This document shows positions 1-9,421 of a DNA stretch of 17,342 nt, in pieces. This stretch comes from Bacillota bacterium (GTDB lineage: Bacteria > Bacillota > Bacilli > Alicyclobacillales > Alicyclobacillaceae), in contig JAKAXI010000005.1 of assembly GCA_021816665.1 (NCBI GenBank), forward strand, positions 1-17,342. Direction: 5' to 3'. The position numbers and the translations under genes were made by a program. Below the pieces are notes generated by a model, which searched no databases, was not told the DNA's origin, and saw only the letters and a program-made list of their open reading frames with translations. Each line of letters opens with the position of its first letter. Within the stretch, counting starts at the first letter, position 1.

Positions 1-80
1 CTGAGAACACGCAGGGCCTGTTCTAGCAACTCTTGCCCGGTTTGATCTCCTTCCATGACCACAATCGTTGGACGATCCAT
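1..80 (-). CDS. Isocitrate/isopropylmalate dehydrogenase-family protein, N-terminal fragment
   Basis: Only the first 26 codons are inside the window; the gene runs off the left edge. The peptide begins MDRPTIVVMEGDQTGQELL. The beta strand followed by GDQTGQE resembles the nucleotide-binding start (PGDGIGPE-like) of the decarboxylating isocitrate/3-isopropylmalate dehydrogenase family, whose members oxidise a 2-hydroxy acid with NAD(P). The start is ATG at 80, with a modest GGTGA-type ribosome binding site just upstream. The upstream IclR gene ends 29 bp before this start, so the two are probably co-transcribed and the regulator may control this enzyme. The exact substrate cannot be told from this fragment. 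Confidence 0.6.
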   Translation of the reverse strand, partial: MDRPTIVVMEGDQTGQELLEQALRVL

Positions 81-109
81 GACATCACCCCAATTCTGCC
101 GTTGCAGAG

Positions 110-889
110 TTAGTGCGACAGCAGTTTTGTAATGAAAGACGCCGCGCCCCGGACCAGTTCCACTGACTCGCGCATGCGTTGCGGTGTGAAACGAGAAACG
201 GGCCCTGACACTGAAAGAGCAGCAGCGATCTGCTGATCCCGACCAAACACAGGGACTGAGAGCGCAGCGGCGCTGACATCCCGCTCCTGAATGCTGACTG
301 CGTAGCCGTCCTGACGGATTGCATCGAGCTGCGCCAACAATTCACTGCGGTCAAAGTCCCCGGGTACGTCGCCGGAAATCACTGCGTCGCGAACGGAGTC
401 ATCGGCGTAGGCGAGCAGCACCTTTCCGGAGGCACCGATATAGAGTGGGTAGCGTCGACCAATCGTACCGACATTGCGTACAGGCTGCCGACTCTCAACC
501 GATTGAATGCGGACCCGTTCCAGAGCGGAGCGGACGTAAAGACTGACCGTCTCACCGATCGCGTCGCGCAGTCTCGTCATCTCTGGTAGCGCAAGTGCAG
601 ACAGCTGATCCGACTGATGCAAGCTGCTTAGCAGCTCGAGCACGCTCCAGCCGAGCAGGTAGCGGTCTGAGTCGCTCGCCTTGCGGACAAATCCTTTGAC
701 CTGCAGTGACATCAGCAGCCGGTAGACAGTGCTTTTGTGAAGGTTGACCTGCCTGGCAATGTCGCTCAGCGTCAAGCCGCCATCCGCCTTCGAGAAACAC
801 AGGAGGATGTCAAGCGCCCTGTCGACGGCGCGTACGGTCGCGGGCAGGCCGGTTGTCTGTGCCGATTCGTGCGATGCTGGTTCAGTCAC
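110..889 (-). CDS. IclR-family transcriptional regulator
   Basis: This 259-residue protein has the IclR layout. An N-terminal winged helix-turn-helix lies at about residues 20-80, containing ALDILLCFSKADGGLTLSDIA and HKSTVYRLLMSL. The C-terminal effector-binding domain follows (about 95-255) with the typical IGASGKVLLAY and YAVSIQERDVSAAALSVPVF segments. IclR proteins are dimeric repressors or activators that usually regulate adjacent catabolic genes in response to a small carboxylate. The start is GTG at 889, chosen because a GGGAGGG ribosome binding site lies 8 bp upstream. It reads toward a dehydrogenase gene 29 bp downstream, which is the likeliest target. The effector is unknown. Confidence 0.93.
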   Translation of the reverse strand: MTEPASHESAQTTGLPATVRAVDRALDILLCFSKADGGLTLSDIARQVNLHKSTVYRLLMSLQVKGFVRKASDSDRYLLGWSVLELLSSLHQSDQLSALALPEMTRLRDAIGETVSLYVRSALERVRIQSVESRQPVRNVGTIGRRYPLYIGASGKVLLAYADDSVRDAVISGDVPGDFDRSELLAQLDAIRQDGYAVSIQERDVSAAALSVPVFGRDQQIAAALSVSGPVSRFTPQRMRESVELVRGAASFITKLLSH

Positions 890-919
890 TGTGTGGACCC
901 TCCCGCAAATTGCACAGTG
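887..919. promoter_or_regulatory. Inverted repeat over the iclR start region
   Basis: CACTGTG (887-893) and CACAGTG (913-919) are exact inverted copies. They flank the ribosome binding site of the IclR gene and include its GTG start codon. They could be an operator for autoregulation, or an RNA hairpin that hides the ribosome binding site. Seven-base arms can also arise by chance, so this is a weak call. I see no convincing sigma-A promoter in the 890-1150 intergenic stretch. Confidence 0.25.
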
Positions 920-1150
920 TGAAACTCAGTTCCGGGGAGTAGTGTAGCACAGTAGATTAAAAGGAACCACGAAGTCCATAGAACCGTCAATTTGCCGCAC
1001 CTATCAGGGAAATCGGAAAACACAATCGCACCGATAGCGTCACCACACGGGGGTCCTGTCATACCATACACAAACGGTGGGCTGCTGCACAGAACGGGAC
1101 ACCAGCGACGCGTGCGTTCGTTGGTTGCAGTCTGCGATGGGAGGACAAGG

Positions 1151-2140
1151 ATGGACCGCTTCACAGAGGCTGTACGCAGCTTTTTCGACAGGTTGAACCA
1201 GTACTGGATCACGGGCGACACGACCGCTCTCGCGAAGTCAGCGGGGTGTGACCCATCTGACAACGTTGTGCGCAGATGGTTGCAGCGAATCCAACAGAAG
1301 CAGCGCGAGCTTCGCAGGCGCCGAAGTCGCTTGCTGCGCACGCACACAAAGGTCACGATTGTTCAGATGGAGCCAGGGAGTGGTCAGACGGTGCGGATCA
1401 TCGTCGATGAGTGCGTCACTTGGGTGTATCGGGATCGTCATGACTATGGTGTCGAGTCGCGCGTAATTCGGCATTGGCAGAAGTGGGCGTGGCGTAAAGA
1501 CCGTTGGGTTCTGATCGAAGACAGTACGTCTACAGAGGAAGTGAAACGCAGCGCCGACGCGGCCATTGTTCAGGACGGCGGACCTTCATCGTTCGGCGTC
1601 TGGGGCGATGAAGTACAGGAGGTGCGGGCGAGTCGTTCGTCATACGACCGCGTGCGTGCTCAGCGTTACGCCGAACTTTGGTGGAACAGCTATAACCCTG
1701 CCTTTATCAAATTCATCGATGACGACTGCACGAATTATGTGTCTCAGTGTCTGCTCGCTGGCCACAGGCGGATGACGGGCGGGCAGAACCGTGCGACGGG
1801 CTGGTGGTATCGAAACGGCGACGCATCGCGGCAGCCACAGTGGAGTTACAGCTGGTCGGTCGCCAATGCGCTGCATCAGTACCTGGTTACAGAAGGGCAG
1901 GCGACCGTCGTGTCGGATCCGCGCGAGTTGAAGGTTGGGGACCTGATTATGTACGATTGGAGTGGCAACGGTCGAATCACTCATTCGACAATGGTGGTGG
2001 ACTTTGACAGCTCCGGTGATCCGCTTGTCAATGCGCACACAATTTCGAGCTATCACCGGCATTACCAGTACCTTGACAGTCCGGCGTGGACATCGCAGAC
2101 CAAGTACACGTTCCTGCACGTTCCGGACACTGTGTTGTAA
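1151..2140 (+). CDS. Amidase_6-type (putative cysteine amidase) domain protein
   Basis: This is a 329-residue protein. The C-terminal half (about 165-325) resembles the putative amidase domain found in many spore-formers: YAELWWNSYNPAF, then DDCTNYVSQC with the probable nucleophile Cys193, WSYSWSVANALHQYL, VGDLIMYDW, and THSTMVV with the probable catalytic His278. The N-terminal half is basic and not recognised. It contains an arginine/lysine-rich helix (about 40-65) and no evident signal peptide, which is odd if it acts on peptidoglycan. The ATG at 1151 is chosen because GGGAGGA lies just upstream and the N-terminus then looks natural; the frame stays open further upstream to 992. The natural substrate is unknown. 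Confidence 0.8.
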   Translation: MDRFTEAVRSFFDRLNQYWITGDTTALAKSAGCDPSDNVVRRWLQRIQQKQRELRRRRSRLLRTHTKVTIVQMEPGSGQTVRIIVDECVTWVYRDRHDYGVESRVIRHWQKWAWRKDRWVLIEDSTSTEEVKRSADAAIVQDGGPSSFGVWGDEVQEVRASRSSYDRVRAQRYAELWWNSYNPAFIKFIDDDCTNYVSQCLLAGHRRMTGGQNRATGWWYRNGDASRQPQWSYSWSVANALHQYLVTEGQATVVSDPRELKVGDLIMYDWSGNGRITHSTMVVDFDSSGDPLVNAHTISSYHRHYQYLDSPAWTSQTKYTFLHVPDTVL

Positions 2141-2174
2141 GCTGCGGCCTCTGCTGCTTGGAGCCGGCCGCAGC
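2141..2174 (+). terminator. GC-rich hairpin directly after the amidase gene
   Basis: GCTGCGGCC (2141-2149) and GGCCGCAGC (2166-2174) form a perfect 9-bp stem with a 16-nt loop immediately after the stop codon. No T-run follows, so it may be a weak terminator, an mRNA-stabilising structure or a processing point between the amidase gene and trmL rather than an efficient intrinsic terminator. Confidence 0.4.
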
Positions 2175-2204
2175 CCTATTCCCCCGTGCAAAGAGGCGAT
2201 TTAC

Positions 2205-2666
2205 ATGCACATTGTGTTGGTTGAGCCGGAGATCCCGGCCAACACTGGCAACATCTCAAGGACATGCGCGGCGACCGGGAGCGTTTTGCACTTGGTGCGC
2301 CCACTAGGTTTTTCAACGGATGACCGGCAGTTGAAGCGCGCGGGGTTGGATTATTGGCACTTGCTCGATATTCGCTACCACGACTCACTACAAGAGGTTT
2401 GGGACAAGCACCCGAAGGGGCGGTTTTTCTACCTCTCGACCAAAGGTACACACAGTTACACAGAAGTCGAATACCAACCTGACGACTTTCTCGTCTTTGG
2501 CAAAGAGACAAAGGGACTGCCGCGCGATCTGTTAGCCGCGCATCCAGACGAGACGCTGCGGATCCCGATTGTCGACGAGGCACGGTCGCTCAATTTGTCC
2601 AATTCTGTGGCGATTGTCGTGTTTGAAGCATTACGACAGCTTGGCTTTCCCAACCTGCGCGCTTGA
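2205..2666 (+). CDS. trmL: tRNA (cytidine(34)-2'-O)-methyltransferase TrmL
   Basis: This 153-residue protein has the usual TrmL length and is a single-domain SPOUT (knotted) methyltransferase. It uses S-adenosylmethionine to methylate the 2'-O of the wobble nucleotide in tRNA-Leu isoacceptors. Visible signatures are the N-terminal VEPEIPANTGNISRTCAATG, then FGKETKGLP, and the C-terminal knot IPIVDEARSLNLSNSVAIVV. The ATG at 2205 follows an AGAGGCGAT ribosome binding site. The family starts at M-H-I-V-L-V, so the longer open frame upstream is not coding. The HAD gene begins 35 bp downstream and is probably co-transcribed. Confidence 0.95.
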   Translation: MHIVLVEPEIPANTGNISRTCAATGSVLHLVRPLGFSTDDRQLKRAGLDYWHLLDIRYHDSLQEVWDKHPKGRFFYLSTKGTHSYTEVEYQPDDFLVFGKETKGLPRDLLAAHPDETLRIPIVDEARSLNLSNSVAIVVFEALRQLGFPNLRA

Positions 2667-2701
2667 TCGCATTCGAATCTCACTACAGGAGGGTAACTAC
2701 C

Positions 2702-3448
2702 CTGAAGACATCACTGAATACGCTGCTGTTTGACCTCGACGGAACACTGTTGCCGCTTGACCTCGATGTCTTTATGAAAGGGTACTTCCGCTCTCTCTTG
2801 CCGAGAATTTCGCATCTGTTGGAGCCAGAGACCGCGACAAAGGAGATTTGGGCGGCTACAGAAGCGATGATCCGCAATGAAGACCCGGATCTGACGAACG
2901 AGCAGGTGTTTAAGGCTGCATTCTTCGGCCGAGCGAATGTGACGGAAGAGGATATTTGGCCGCTTTTTGACGAGTTTTACCGCAGAGATTTCGCGGAACT
3001 GCGCAGTTTGTCCGAGCCAAGCGCTATTTCTCGGGAAATATGTCGAAACGCGATCGACAAAGGCTACCGAGTCGTGGTTGCGACGAATCCTATTTTCCCG
3101 GAAACCGCGATCCGCTGGCGCATGGAGTGGGCTGGGGTGGGTGACCTACCGTTTGACTTGATAACGACCATGGAGAACTCCCATTTTTGCAAGCCCAGCC
3201 CGAAATACTATGTAGAGATTATGGACAAACTCGACGTCTCGCCGTTCGAGTGCATCATGTTCGGAAATGACGTTCAAGAGGACGGAGTTGCTGGCAAGCT
3301 CGGTATGCAGACGTACCTCGTGACCGACTGCCTGATTGACCGCGGTGTCGGTCATCTGGAATTCGATCACCGCGGCACTCTGGCAGACGCTCGAGCGTTT
3401 ATCGAGGCCCTGCCGGTGTTGTCAAAAACAGAGGGGAGCCATCAGTAA
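2702..3448 (+). CDS. HAD-superfamily hydrolase (phosphatase), probable CTG start
   Basis: This 248-residue protein has all four HAD motifs. FDLDGT carries the nucleophile Asp11 and Asp13, VVATNP is motif II, the lysine of CKPSPKYY is motif III, and FGNDVQED is the acidic Mg2+ motif IV. A helical cap lies between motifs I and II, as in phosphoglycolate-phosphatase/YfnB-like enzymes; the substrate cannot be assigned. The frame is open from a TTG at 2663 that overlaps the trmL stop. However, the only strong ribosome binding site, AGGAGGGT at 2687-2694, points 7 bp further to a CTG at 2702. That gives the natural family N-terminus LKTSLNTLLFDLDG. The last 7 bp overlap the convergent gene downstream. 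Confidence 0.9.
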   Translation: MKTSLNTLLFDLDGTLLPLDLDVFMKGYFRSLLPRISHLLEPETATKEIWAATEAMIRNEDPDLTNEQVFKAAFFGRANVTEEDIWPLFDEFYRRDFAELRSLSEPSAISREICRNAIDKGYRVVVATNPIFPETAIRWRMEWAGVGDLPFDLITTMENSHFCKPSPKYYVEIMDKLDVSPFECIMFGNDVQEDGVAGKLGMQTYLVTDCLIDRGVGHLEFDHRGTLADARAFIEALPVLSKTEGSHQ

Positions 3449-4011
3449 GACAGTGTCAACTGGGAGGGTTGAACCCATGCACCTTGCGTCATGTGGTTGC
3501 GCACCAGACCGTCAGCCCTCACATCGATCCAGTACAACGCACTGATGTGATTAGGCATCTTGTCCGCGTATTCGACAGTGATGTAGATGTACCCTTTCGA
3601 TGACACTTGGGTGCCCTGAGGAATGGCTGTGAAATTTGGGTCCGTCTGGGCATTCGCTTGGATGCCTGGGATGGTGTTCGCGATTTTCACAGCTTCAGCG
3701 GCCGTGAACTGTGTGGTGACTGGTGCTGTGGAGTTTCCACTAGACCCGGTGGTGCTGTTCGTTGCATTGACGGTGGTGTTGCCTGCTGTGTTAGTTGTGT
3801 TCGAAGAACTCGTGTTTGACGGCTGGCTGGCACGGCTCGTTTTTGACAGGATGGTAGATTCGCCTTGTTGCACGACGGTGACCTGCGTCGCCAATTTCCC
3901 TAGGTCTCCGGACATCGTGGTCATGCGCCCAAGCAAGACAACCGAAACTGCAACGCTCGCTACGCTGAGTACTGAGATAATGGATAGAATCCAACCGATC
4001 GACTTTTTCAC
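3442..4011 (-). CDS. Membrane-anchored protein with Ser/Thr/Asn-rich linker, unknown function
   Basis: This 189-residue protein is not recognised. It has one N-terminal hydrophobic helix (about residues 5-27, after MKKS), which is a signal anchor. A short amphipathic stretch (about 30-55) follows. A low-complexity linker rich in Ser, Thr, Asn and Gly (about 56-100) comes next, and then a folded C-terminal domain (about 100-189) with FTAAEAVKIANTIPG and GYIYITVEYADKMP. It is probably displayed outside the membrane on a flexible stalk. The start is GTG at 4011, with GAGGGGG 7 bp upstream. Its 3' end overlaps that of the HAD gene by 7 bp. Nothing in the context defines a role. Confidence 0.8.
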   Translation of the reverse strand: MKKSIGWILSIISVLSVASVAVSVVLLGRMTTMSGDLGKLATQVTVVQQGESTILSKTSRASQPSNTSSSNTTNTAGNTTVNATNSTTGSSGNSTAPVTTQFTAAEAVKIANTIPGIQANAQTDPNFTAIPQGTQVSSKGYIYITVEYADKMPNHISALYWIDVRADGLVRNHMTQGAWVQPSQLTLSY

Positions 4012-4216
4012 AAATAATCCCCCTCACGCAAGCTCTGCAGTTTTGCTTGCTTCGACAAAACCTGCCCTGATTCCTCTGGAAATGACAAGGGGTTAGGCCG
4101 GGCTCAAAAAGCGCTCACTGAAAAGCTGCACAGTACGCGCGGGTTCCCGCTCGCTCATCCGTAGTGGTCAGCGCGGTGAGGAAGCGTTATAGGCGACGTC
4201 CGCCAGGCTAGAGATC
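4012..4216. other. Non-coding leader and spacer upstream of the membrane-protein gene
   Basis: No gene is supported between the membrane-protein start and the hairpins at 4217. GCAAGC and GCTTGC (about 4028-4051) can pair in the 5' leader of the minus-strand gene. A promoter for that gene must lie here or upstream, but I see no clear -35/-10 pair. Confidence 0.4.
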
Positions 4217-4248
4217 AAAGGTTATCAACACCAGTGTTGCTAACCTTT
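4217..4248. terminator. Hairpin with possible bidirectional terminator function
   Basis: The arms are 4217-4230 and 4235-4248: AAAGGTTATCAACA and TGTTGCTAACCTTT. They are inverted copies with one mismatch and a CCAG loop. The stem ends in a T-run on the plus strand, and in CCTTT on the minus strand. It lies downstream of the pdh operon terminator and may be a backup that insulates the membrane-protein gene. Confidence 0.55.
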
Positions 4249-4272
4249 TCCGCGGTTTATCGCTAAGTGTAA

Positions 4273-4315
4273 AAGGCTGCCCTGCCAGGCATATCAAATG
4301 CCTTCGGGACAGCCT
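4273..4315 (-). terminator. Rho-independent terminator of the pdh operon
   Basis: AGGCTGTCCCGAAGGCAT pairs imperfectly with the other arm, which ends GGGCAGCCT. It forms a long GC-rich stem followed on the minus strand by TTTTA. It lies about 65 bp beyond the pdhD stop codon, where an operon terminator is expected. Confidence 0.7.
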
Positions 4316-4379
4316 CTTTACAGCGGTTCTGTTGCCGACCCTCAGACGCTAAGCCATCGGCTAATGCAGTCGCTAGAGG

Positions 4380-5789
4380 TTACTTACTCACCACGTGAAT
4401 CGGTGTGCCGAGAGCGACCTCGGAGGCCTCCATGACCATTTCACCGAGCGTCGGGTGTGCGTGAATGGTCAGCGCCACATCTTCAAGCGTTGCACTCATT
4501 TCAATGGCGAGGCCCAGCTCCGCGATCATGTTGGAGGCTTCTTCGCCAATGACCTGAGCACCGACCAGGAGCCCACTCTTCTTGTCAGCAATCAATTTTA
4601 CATATCCTGCATCGGCGCCGAGGGCGACGGCTCGGCCGTTCGCGGCATACGGGAACCGGCCTGTCGCCAATTCGCCGTACTGCTGTTTGGCTTCGTCTTC
4701 GGTGAGTCCGACCGTGGCGATTTCGGGATCAGAGAAGACGACTGCCGGTACGCAGCGGTAGTCTACTACGCTTGGGCGGCCAGCAATCACTTCAGCCGCA
4801 ACCTTGCCTTCGTACGACGCTTTGTGTGCTAGCGCAGGCCCCGGGACGATGTCGCCGATCGCGTAGACGTTTGGCACACTCGTGCGGCACTGCTCGTCGA
4901 CCTCAATCAGACCTTTCGCACCGACTTTGATACCCGCAGTCTCTAGGCCAAGGTCGTCCGTGTTGGGCCGGCGACCGACAGTGACGAGTATGTAGTCGGC
5001 CGTAACTGTCTTCTCTTCATCGCCCACTTTGAACGTCAATGTCGCCCCGTTCTCGTCTTCAGTGACGGATTGCGCCATCGCGTTGGTGTGAATGTCGACG
5101 TTGTACTTCTTCAGGTTGCGCTGTACAAGTCGAACCAGCTGTGGTTCGAAGGTGGGGAGGATCGACCCTGTGCCTTCGACGATGGTCACCTTCGATCCGA
5201 ACTTTGCATAGGCCTGACCGAGTTCGATCCCGATGTATCCACCGCCGACCACGACCAGGCGCTCTGGAACCTGGTCGAACATCAAAGCCTCAGTGGACGA
5301 GATGACGCGTTTGCCAAACGGCAGGGATTTCAGTTCAATCGGCCGTGATCCGGTTGCGATAATGCAGTGTTGAAACTTAAAGCGCTCGCTCTCGTGTTCT
5401 TTCATCACGCGGACTTCGTCAGGCTTTGAGAAAAACACTTCGCCTTGCACGAAGTTGATTTTATTACCTTTGAACAGTGTGTTGACGCCACCGGTCATCT
5501 TGTCGACGACTGACTGCTTCCACGTTTGCACCTTCGAGAAGTCCAGTTCCGCAGTCGTCTGGACGCCAGGGAACGGCGAGTCTTTGGCAGCCTCATAATG
5601 ATGTGCTGCAGAAATCAGTGCCTTGGAAGGGATGCAGCCTCGATTGAGACAGACACCCCCGAGTTCGGCTTTGTCGACTACGGTCACCGACTTGCCAAGT
5701 TGAGCGGCGCGGATTGCGGCGACATAGCCGCCCGGGCCAGCACCGATAACCAGAACGTCAACTTCTTCCGTAAACTCTCCAACAACCAT
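4380..5789 (-). CDS. pdhD: Dihydrolipoyl dehydrogenase (E3 of pyruvate dehydrogenase)
   Basis: This 469-residue flavoprotein reoxidises the dihydrolipoyl arm of the E2 subunit, passing electrons through an active disulfide and FAD to NAD+. Visible features are the FAD fold GAGPGG (about 16-21), the redox motif GGVCLNRGC with Cys47 and Cys52, and the NAD fold VVVGGGYIGIELG. The second FAD motif is VYAIGDIVPGPALAHKA. The C-terminal HAHPTLGEMV carries the catalytic His-Glu pair. The length equals the Bacillus enzyme. ATG at 5789 follows GGAGGTG and lies 2 bp after the pdhC stop, so translation is probably coupled. It is the last gene of the operon. Confidence 0.97.
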   Translation of the reverse strand: MVVGEFTEEVDVLVIGAGPGGYVAAIRAAQLGKSVTVVDKAELGGVCLNRGCIPSKALISAAHHYEAAKDSPFPGVQTTAELDFSKVQTWKQSVVDKMTGGVNTLFKGNKINFVQGEVFFSKPDEVRVMKEHESERFKFQHCIIATGSRPIELKSLPFGKRVISSTEALMFDQVPERLVVVGGGYIGIELGQAYAKFGSKVTIVEGTGSILPTFEPQLVRLVQRNLKKYNVDIHTNAMAQSVTEDENGATLTFKVGDEEKTVTADYILVTVGRRPNTDDLGLETAGIKVGAKGLIEVDEQCRTSVPNVYAIGDIVPGPALAHKASYEGKVAAEVIAGRPSVVDYRCVPAVVFSDPEIATVGLTEDEAKQQYGELATGRFPYAANGRAVALGADAGYVKLIADKKSGLLVGAQVIGEEASNMIAELGLAIEMSATLEDVALTIHAHPTLGEMVMEASEVALGTPIHVVSK

Positions 5790-5791
5790 CT

Positions 5792-7225
5792 TTACACCTC
5801 CATCAGGAGCAGACGCGGATTTTCGAGCAGTCTCTTGATGTCGTTGACACACTGTTGCGCCAACACGCCGTCGATCATGCGGTGGTCAAAACTCAGCGAG
5901 AAAGCCATCATGTGGGCCCCAACCACTTCGCCGTTTTGCATAATGGGACGCTCTGTGATGCGCCCGACTCCGAGAATCGCGAGTTCAGGGTAGTTGATCA
6001 CGGGCGTGAAAAACAACCCGCCTGCAGAACCGATGTTTGTAATGGATATGGTGCTCCCGCGCAGTTCATTGGCTCCGAGCTTTCCTTCCCGTCCGCGCGC
6101 TGCCAAGTCACTGATCTCGGCGGCAATTTGCCACATGTTCTTGCGGTCTGCATCCCGCACGACCGGAACGAGCAGGCCACGGTCGGTGTCGGTTGCAATA
6201 CCGATGTGGTAGTAGTGCTTCACGACAAGTTCCTGATGCTCTTCGTCGTACGTTCCATTCAGTGTCGGGTGAATGCGCAAGGCCGCCACGAGTGCTTTGA
6301 CGATGAACGGCAGGTAGGTGAGCTTTACGTCGCGCTGTGCTGCCATCGGCTTCAGTTCTTCGCGCATTTTGACCAGTTCAGTGACGTTTGCTTCATCCAT
6401 CACCGTGACGTGCGGCGCTGTATACATCGACTTTGCCATCGACTTCGCGATCACTTTGCGGATCTGCGTGAGCTTAATTCGTTCTTCTAGCTCAGCGCTT
6501 GAAGCTGCGGCTGTCACAGCTGCCTCTACACGCGGCCCGTCTGCGCTTGGCGCCTCTGCCCCAGCCTCGTCAGCCACCACTTCCGACCCTTGGGAGGGGG
6601 TGACCGAAGCGTTTTTGTTCTGCAGGAACGTGTCCACGTCTTCCACCGTGATTTTACCATTCGGGCCAGTGCCGGTCACGTTCTCGATGTTCACTTGGTG
6701 GTCCCGTGCGTATTTGCGTACGCCTGGCGTCGCCAGAACTTCGCGTGCGGCGCTGTGAACGGAGACGGCCTGCGCACTTTCTGGTGCTGCAGGAGCCGCC
6801 GTTGTGGCTGTGGGGGGAACAGCCGCGGACTTCGCGTTCTTACCGCCATCCTCAGCTGTCGCACCGCGCATACCCTCCGCCTCATTTGCCTCGGTACCAT
6901 CGCGCGCTCCACCCTGTGTAGCGTCCGTCACTTGTCGTTCCGTTTGCGTCACGGCATGACCGTCCGCGCTGACATTGCCTTCGCCAGCAACTTCCAAGGT
7001 CATCAGCAGGTCTCCGACAGTCGCCACCGTGCCCTCTTCCACGTGGATTTCTTTAACCGTCCCGTCGACAGGGGTCGGAAGTTCGACGAGTGCCTTATCG
7101 TTCTCCACTTCGGCGATGGCATCGTCTTCCTTGACTGTATCTCCGGGTTTCACCAACCACTTCCCAATCGTGCCCTCATGCAGACCCTCGCCAAGCTCCG
7201 GTAAACGGATTTCATATCGTCCCAT
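5792..7225 (-). CDS. pdhC: Dihydrolipoamide acetyltransferase (E2 of pyruvate dehydrogenase)
   Basis: This 477-residue protein forms the multimeric core of the complex and transfers the acetyl group from its swinging lipoyl arm to CoA. One lipoyl domain (about 1-80) has the lipoylated Lys44 in ENDKALVE. A long Ala/Thr/Glu-rich linker follows (about 82-160). The E3/E1-binding domain is at about 163-202 (ATPGVRKYARDHQV and GPNGKITVEDV). After a second linker, the catalytic domain ends with DHRMIDG, giving His448 and Asp452. ATG at 7225 is preferred over GTG at 7234 because AGAGGTG lies 6 bp before it. It sits 25 bp after pdhB and 2 bp before pdhD. Confidence 0.96.
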   Translation of the reverse strand: MGRYEIRLPELGEGLHEGTIGKWLVKPGDTVKEDDAIAEVENDKALVELPTPVDGTVKEIHVEEGTVATVGDLLMTLEVAGEGNVSADGHAVTQTERQVTDATQGGARDGTEANEAEGMRGATAEDGGKNAKSAAVPPTATTAAPAAPESAQAVSVHSAAREVLATPGVRKYARDHQVNIENVTGTGPNGKITVEDVDTFLQNKNASVTPSQGSEVVADEAGAEAPSADGPRVEAAVTAAASSAELEERIKLTQIRKVIAKSMAKSMYTAPHVTVMDEANVTELVKMREELKPMAAQRDVKLTYLPFIVKALVAALRIHPTLNGTYDEEHQELVVKHYYHIGIATDTDRGLLVPVVRDADRKNMWQIAAEISDLAARGREGKLGANELRGSTISITNIGSAGGLFFTPVINYPELAILGVGRITERPIMQNGEVVGAHMMAFSLSFDHRMIDGVLAQQCVNDIKRLLENPRLLLMEV

Positions 7226-7250
7226 GTGTGTCACCTCTTTCGAATGCGCG

Positions 7251-8231
7251 TTACAGACTCATTACTGCGTCAAGACCTTGTAACACCTGTTTGGCGTCCG
7301 GGAGCCACTCGTCTTCAATCAGGCCAAACGGGTAGATGGTGTCTGGAGGCGTGATCCGCCGTACAGGGGCCTCGAGGTGGAAGATCGCGTTTTCGTTAAT
7401 TTGCGCGACGACTTCCGCAGCTACCCCTGCCGATCGCGGTGCTTCCTGAACCACTGCAGCGCGGTGTGTCTTTTTCACGGACCGCACAATCGTCTCGATG
7501 TCGATCGGCTTAATGGTGCGAAGGTCGATAATCTCAGCCTCGATGCCTTTTGTCTTAGCCCACTCGTCAGCGGCCTTCTTGGCCGTCTGAACCATAGCGC
7601 CGTAAGCAACAACCGTAATGTCTTTGCCCTCTCGCACGACTTTCGCTTGCCCGAGCGGGATGCGATAAGCCTCCTCAGGTACTTCTTCGCGGAAGGAGCG
7701 GTACAGTTTCATGTGCTCAAGGAAAAAGACCGGGTCTTCGTCTTCAATGGCGGACAACAGCAGCCCTTTCGCATCGTACGGACTCGACGGTACGACAACT
7801 TTCAGGCCCGGTGTCTGCGCGAGCAACCCTTCGAGGCTGTCGGAGTGCAACTCCGGCGTCTTTACACCACCGCCATACGGGGCGCGATAGACGATCGGGC
7901 AAGACACCCGTCCGTTTGTCCGGTAGCGCATGCGGGTCGCTTGCCCGGCAATCTGGTCCATCGCTTCAAACATGAAGCCGAAGAACTGGATCTCGGCGAT
8001 CGGCCGGAACCCTTGCATGGAAAGGCCTGTCGCGAGGCCGGCAATGCCGGATTCCGCTAGTGGGGTGTCGAATACGCGGTCTACGCCGTATTTCTTCTGC
8101 AGCCCTTCCGTGGCGCGAAACACGCCGCCGTTCTTACCCACGTCTTCTCCAAACACGAGCACGCGCTCGTCGGCCCCAAGGGCGATATCCATCGCCTGAG
8201 TAATCGCCTGAATCATGGTCAGTTGTGCCAT
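7251..8231 (-). CDS. pdhB: Pyruvate dehydrogenase E1 component, beta subunit
   Basis: This 326-residue protein has the usual PdhB length. With PdhA it forms the thiamine-diphosphate E1 that decarboxylates pyruvate and acetylates the lipoyl arm of E2. It starts [18 protein letters not shown], continues with [19 protein letters not shown] and has the transketolase C-terminal segment [14 protein letters not shown] at 8231 has an AGGAGG ribosome binding site inside the end of pdhA. The gap between the pdhA stop and this start is a single base, so the two E1 subunits are translationally coupled. Confidence 0.97.
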   Translation of the reverse strand: MAQLTMIQAITQAMDIALGADERVLVFGEDVGKNGGVFRATEGLQKKYGVDRVFDTPLAESGIAGLATGLSMQGFRPIAEIQFFGFMFEAMDQIAGQATRMRYRTNGRVSCPIVYRAPYGGGVKTPELHSDSLEGLLAQTPGLKVVVPSSPYDAKGLLLSAIEDEDPVFFLEHMKLYRSFREEVPEEAYRIPLGQAKVVREGKDITVVAYGAMVQTAKKAADEWAKTKGIEAEIIDLRTIKPIDIETIVRSVKKTHRAAVVQEAPRSAGVAAEVVAQINENAIFHLEAPVRRITPPDTIYPFGLIEDEWLPDAKQVLQGLDAVMSL

Positions 8232-8232
8232 G

Positions 8233-9381
<1,149 letters not shown>

Positions 9382-9392
9382 TCATATATACT

Positions 9393-9421
9393 ATAATACA
9401 GGTGAGTCGATGTGATATCAA
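9393..9421 (-). promoter_or_regulatory. Sigma-A promoter of the pdh operon
   Basis: On the minus strand TTGATA (9416-9421) is followed by a 17-bp spacer and TATTAT (9393-9398). Both hexamers match the vegetative consensus at 5 of 6 positions. The start of transcription would lie near 9386, giving a leader of about 75 nt before pdhA. Confidence 0.75.

Noticed and set aside
1640..2191. 183-codon minus-strand open frame opposite the amidase gene
   Set aside because: It is antisense to a recognisable amidase domain with conserved Cys and His motifs; the composition is shadow-like.
3623..4096. 157-codon plus-strand open frame with hydrophobic character
   Set aside because: It is antisense to the membrane-anchored protein. 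Its Val/Leu richness comes from reading the Ser/Thr/Asn-rich linker codons backwards.
5855..6490. 211-codon plus-strand open frame opposite pdhC
   Set aside because: It is fully antisense to the well-supported E2 gene, with His/Arg/Cys-rich composition and no ribosome binding site.
7377..8060. 227-codon plus-strand open frame opposite pdhB
   Set aside because: It is antisense to the E1 beta gene and resembles no protein family.
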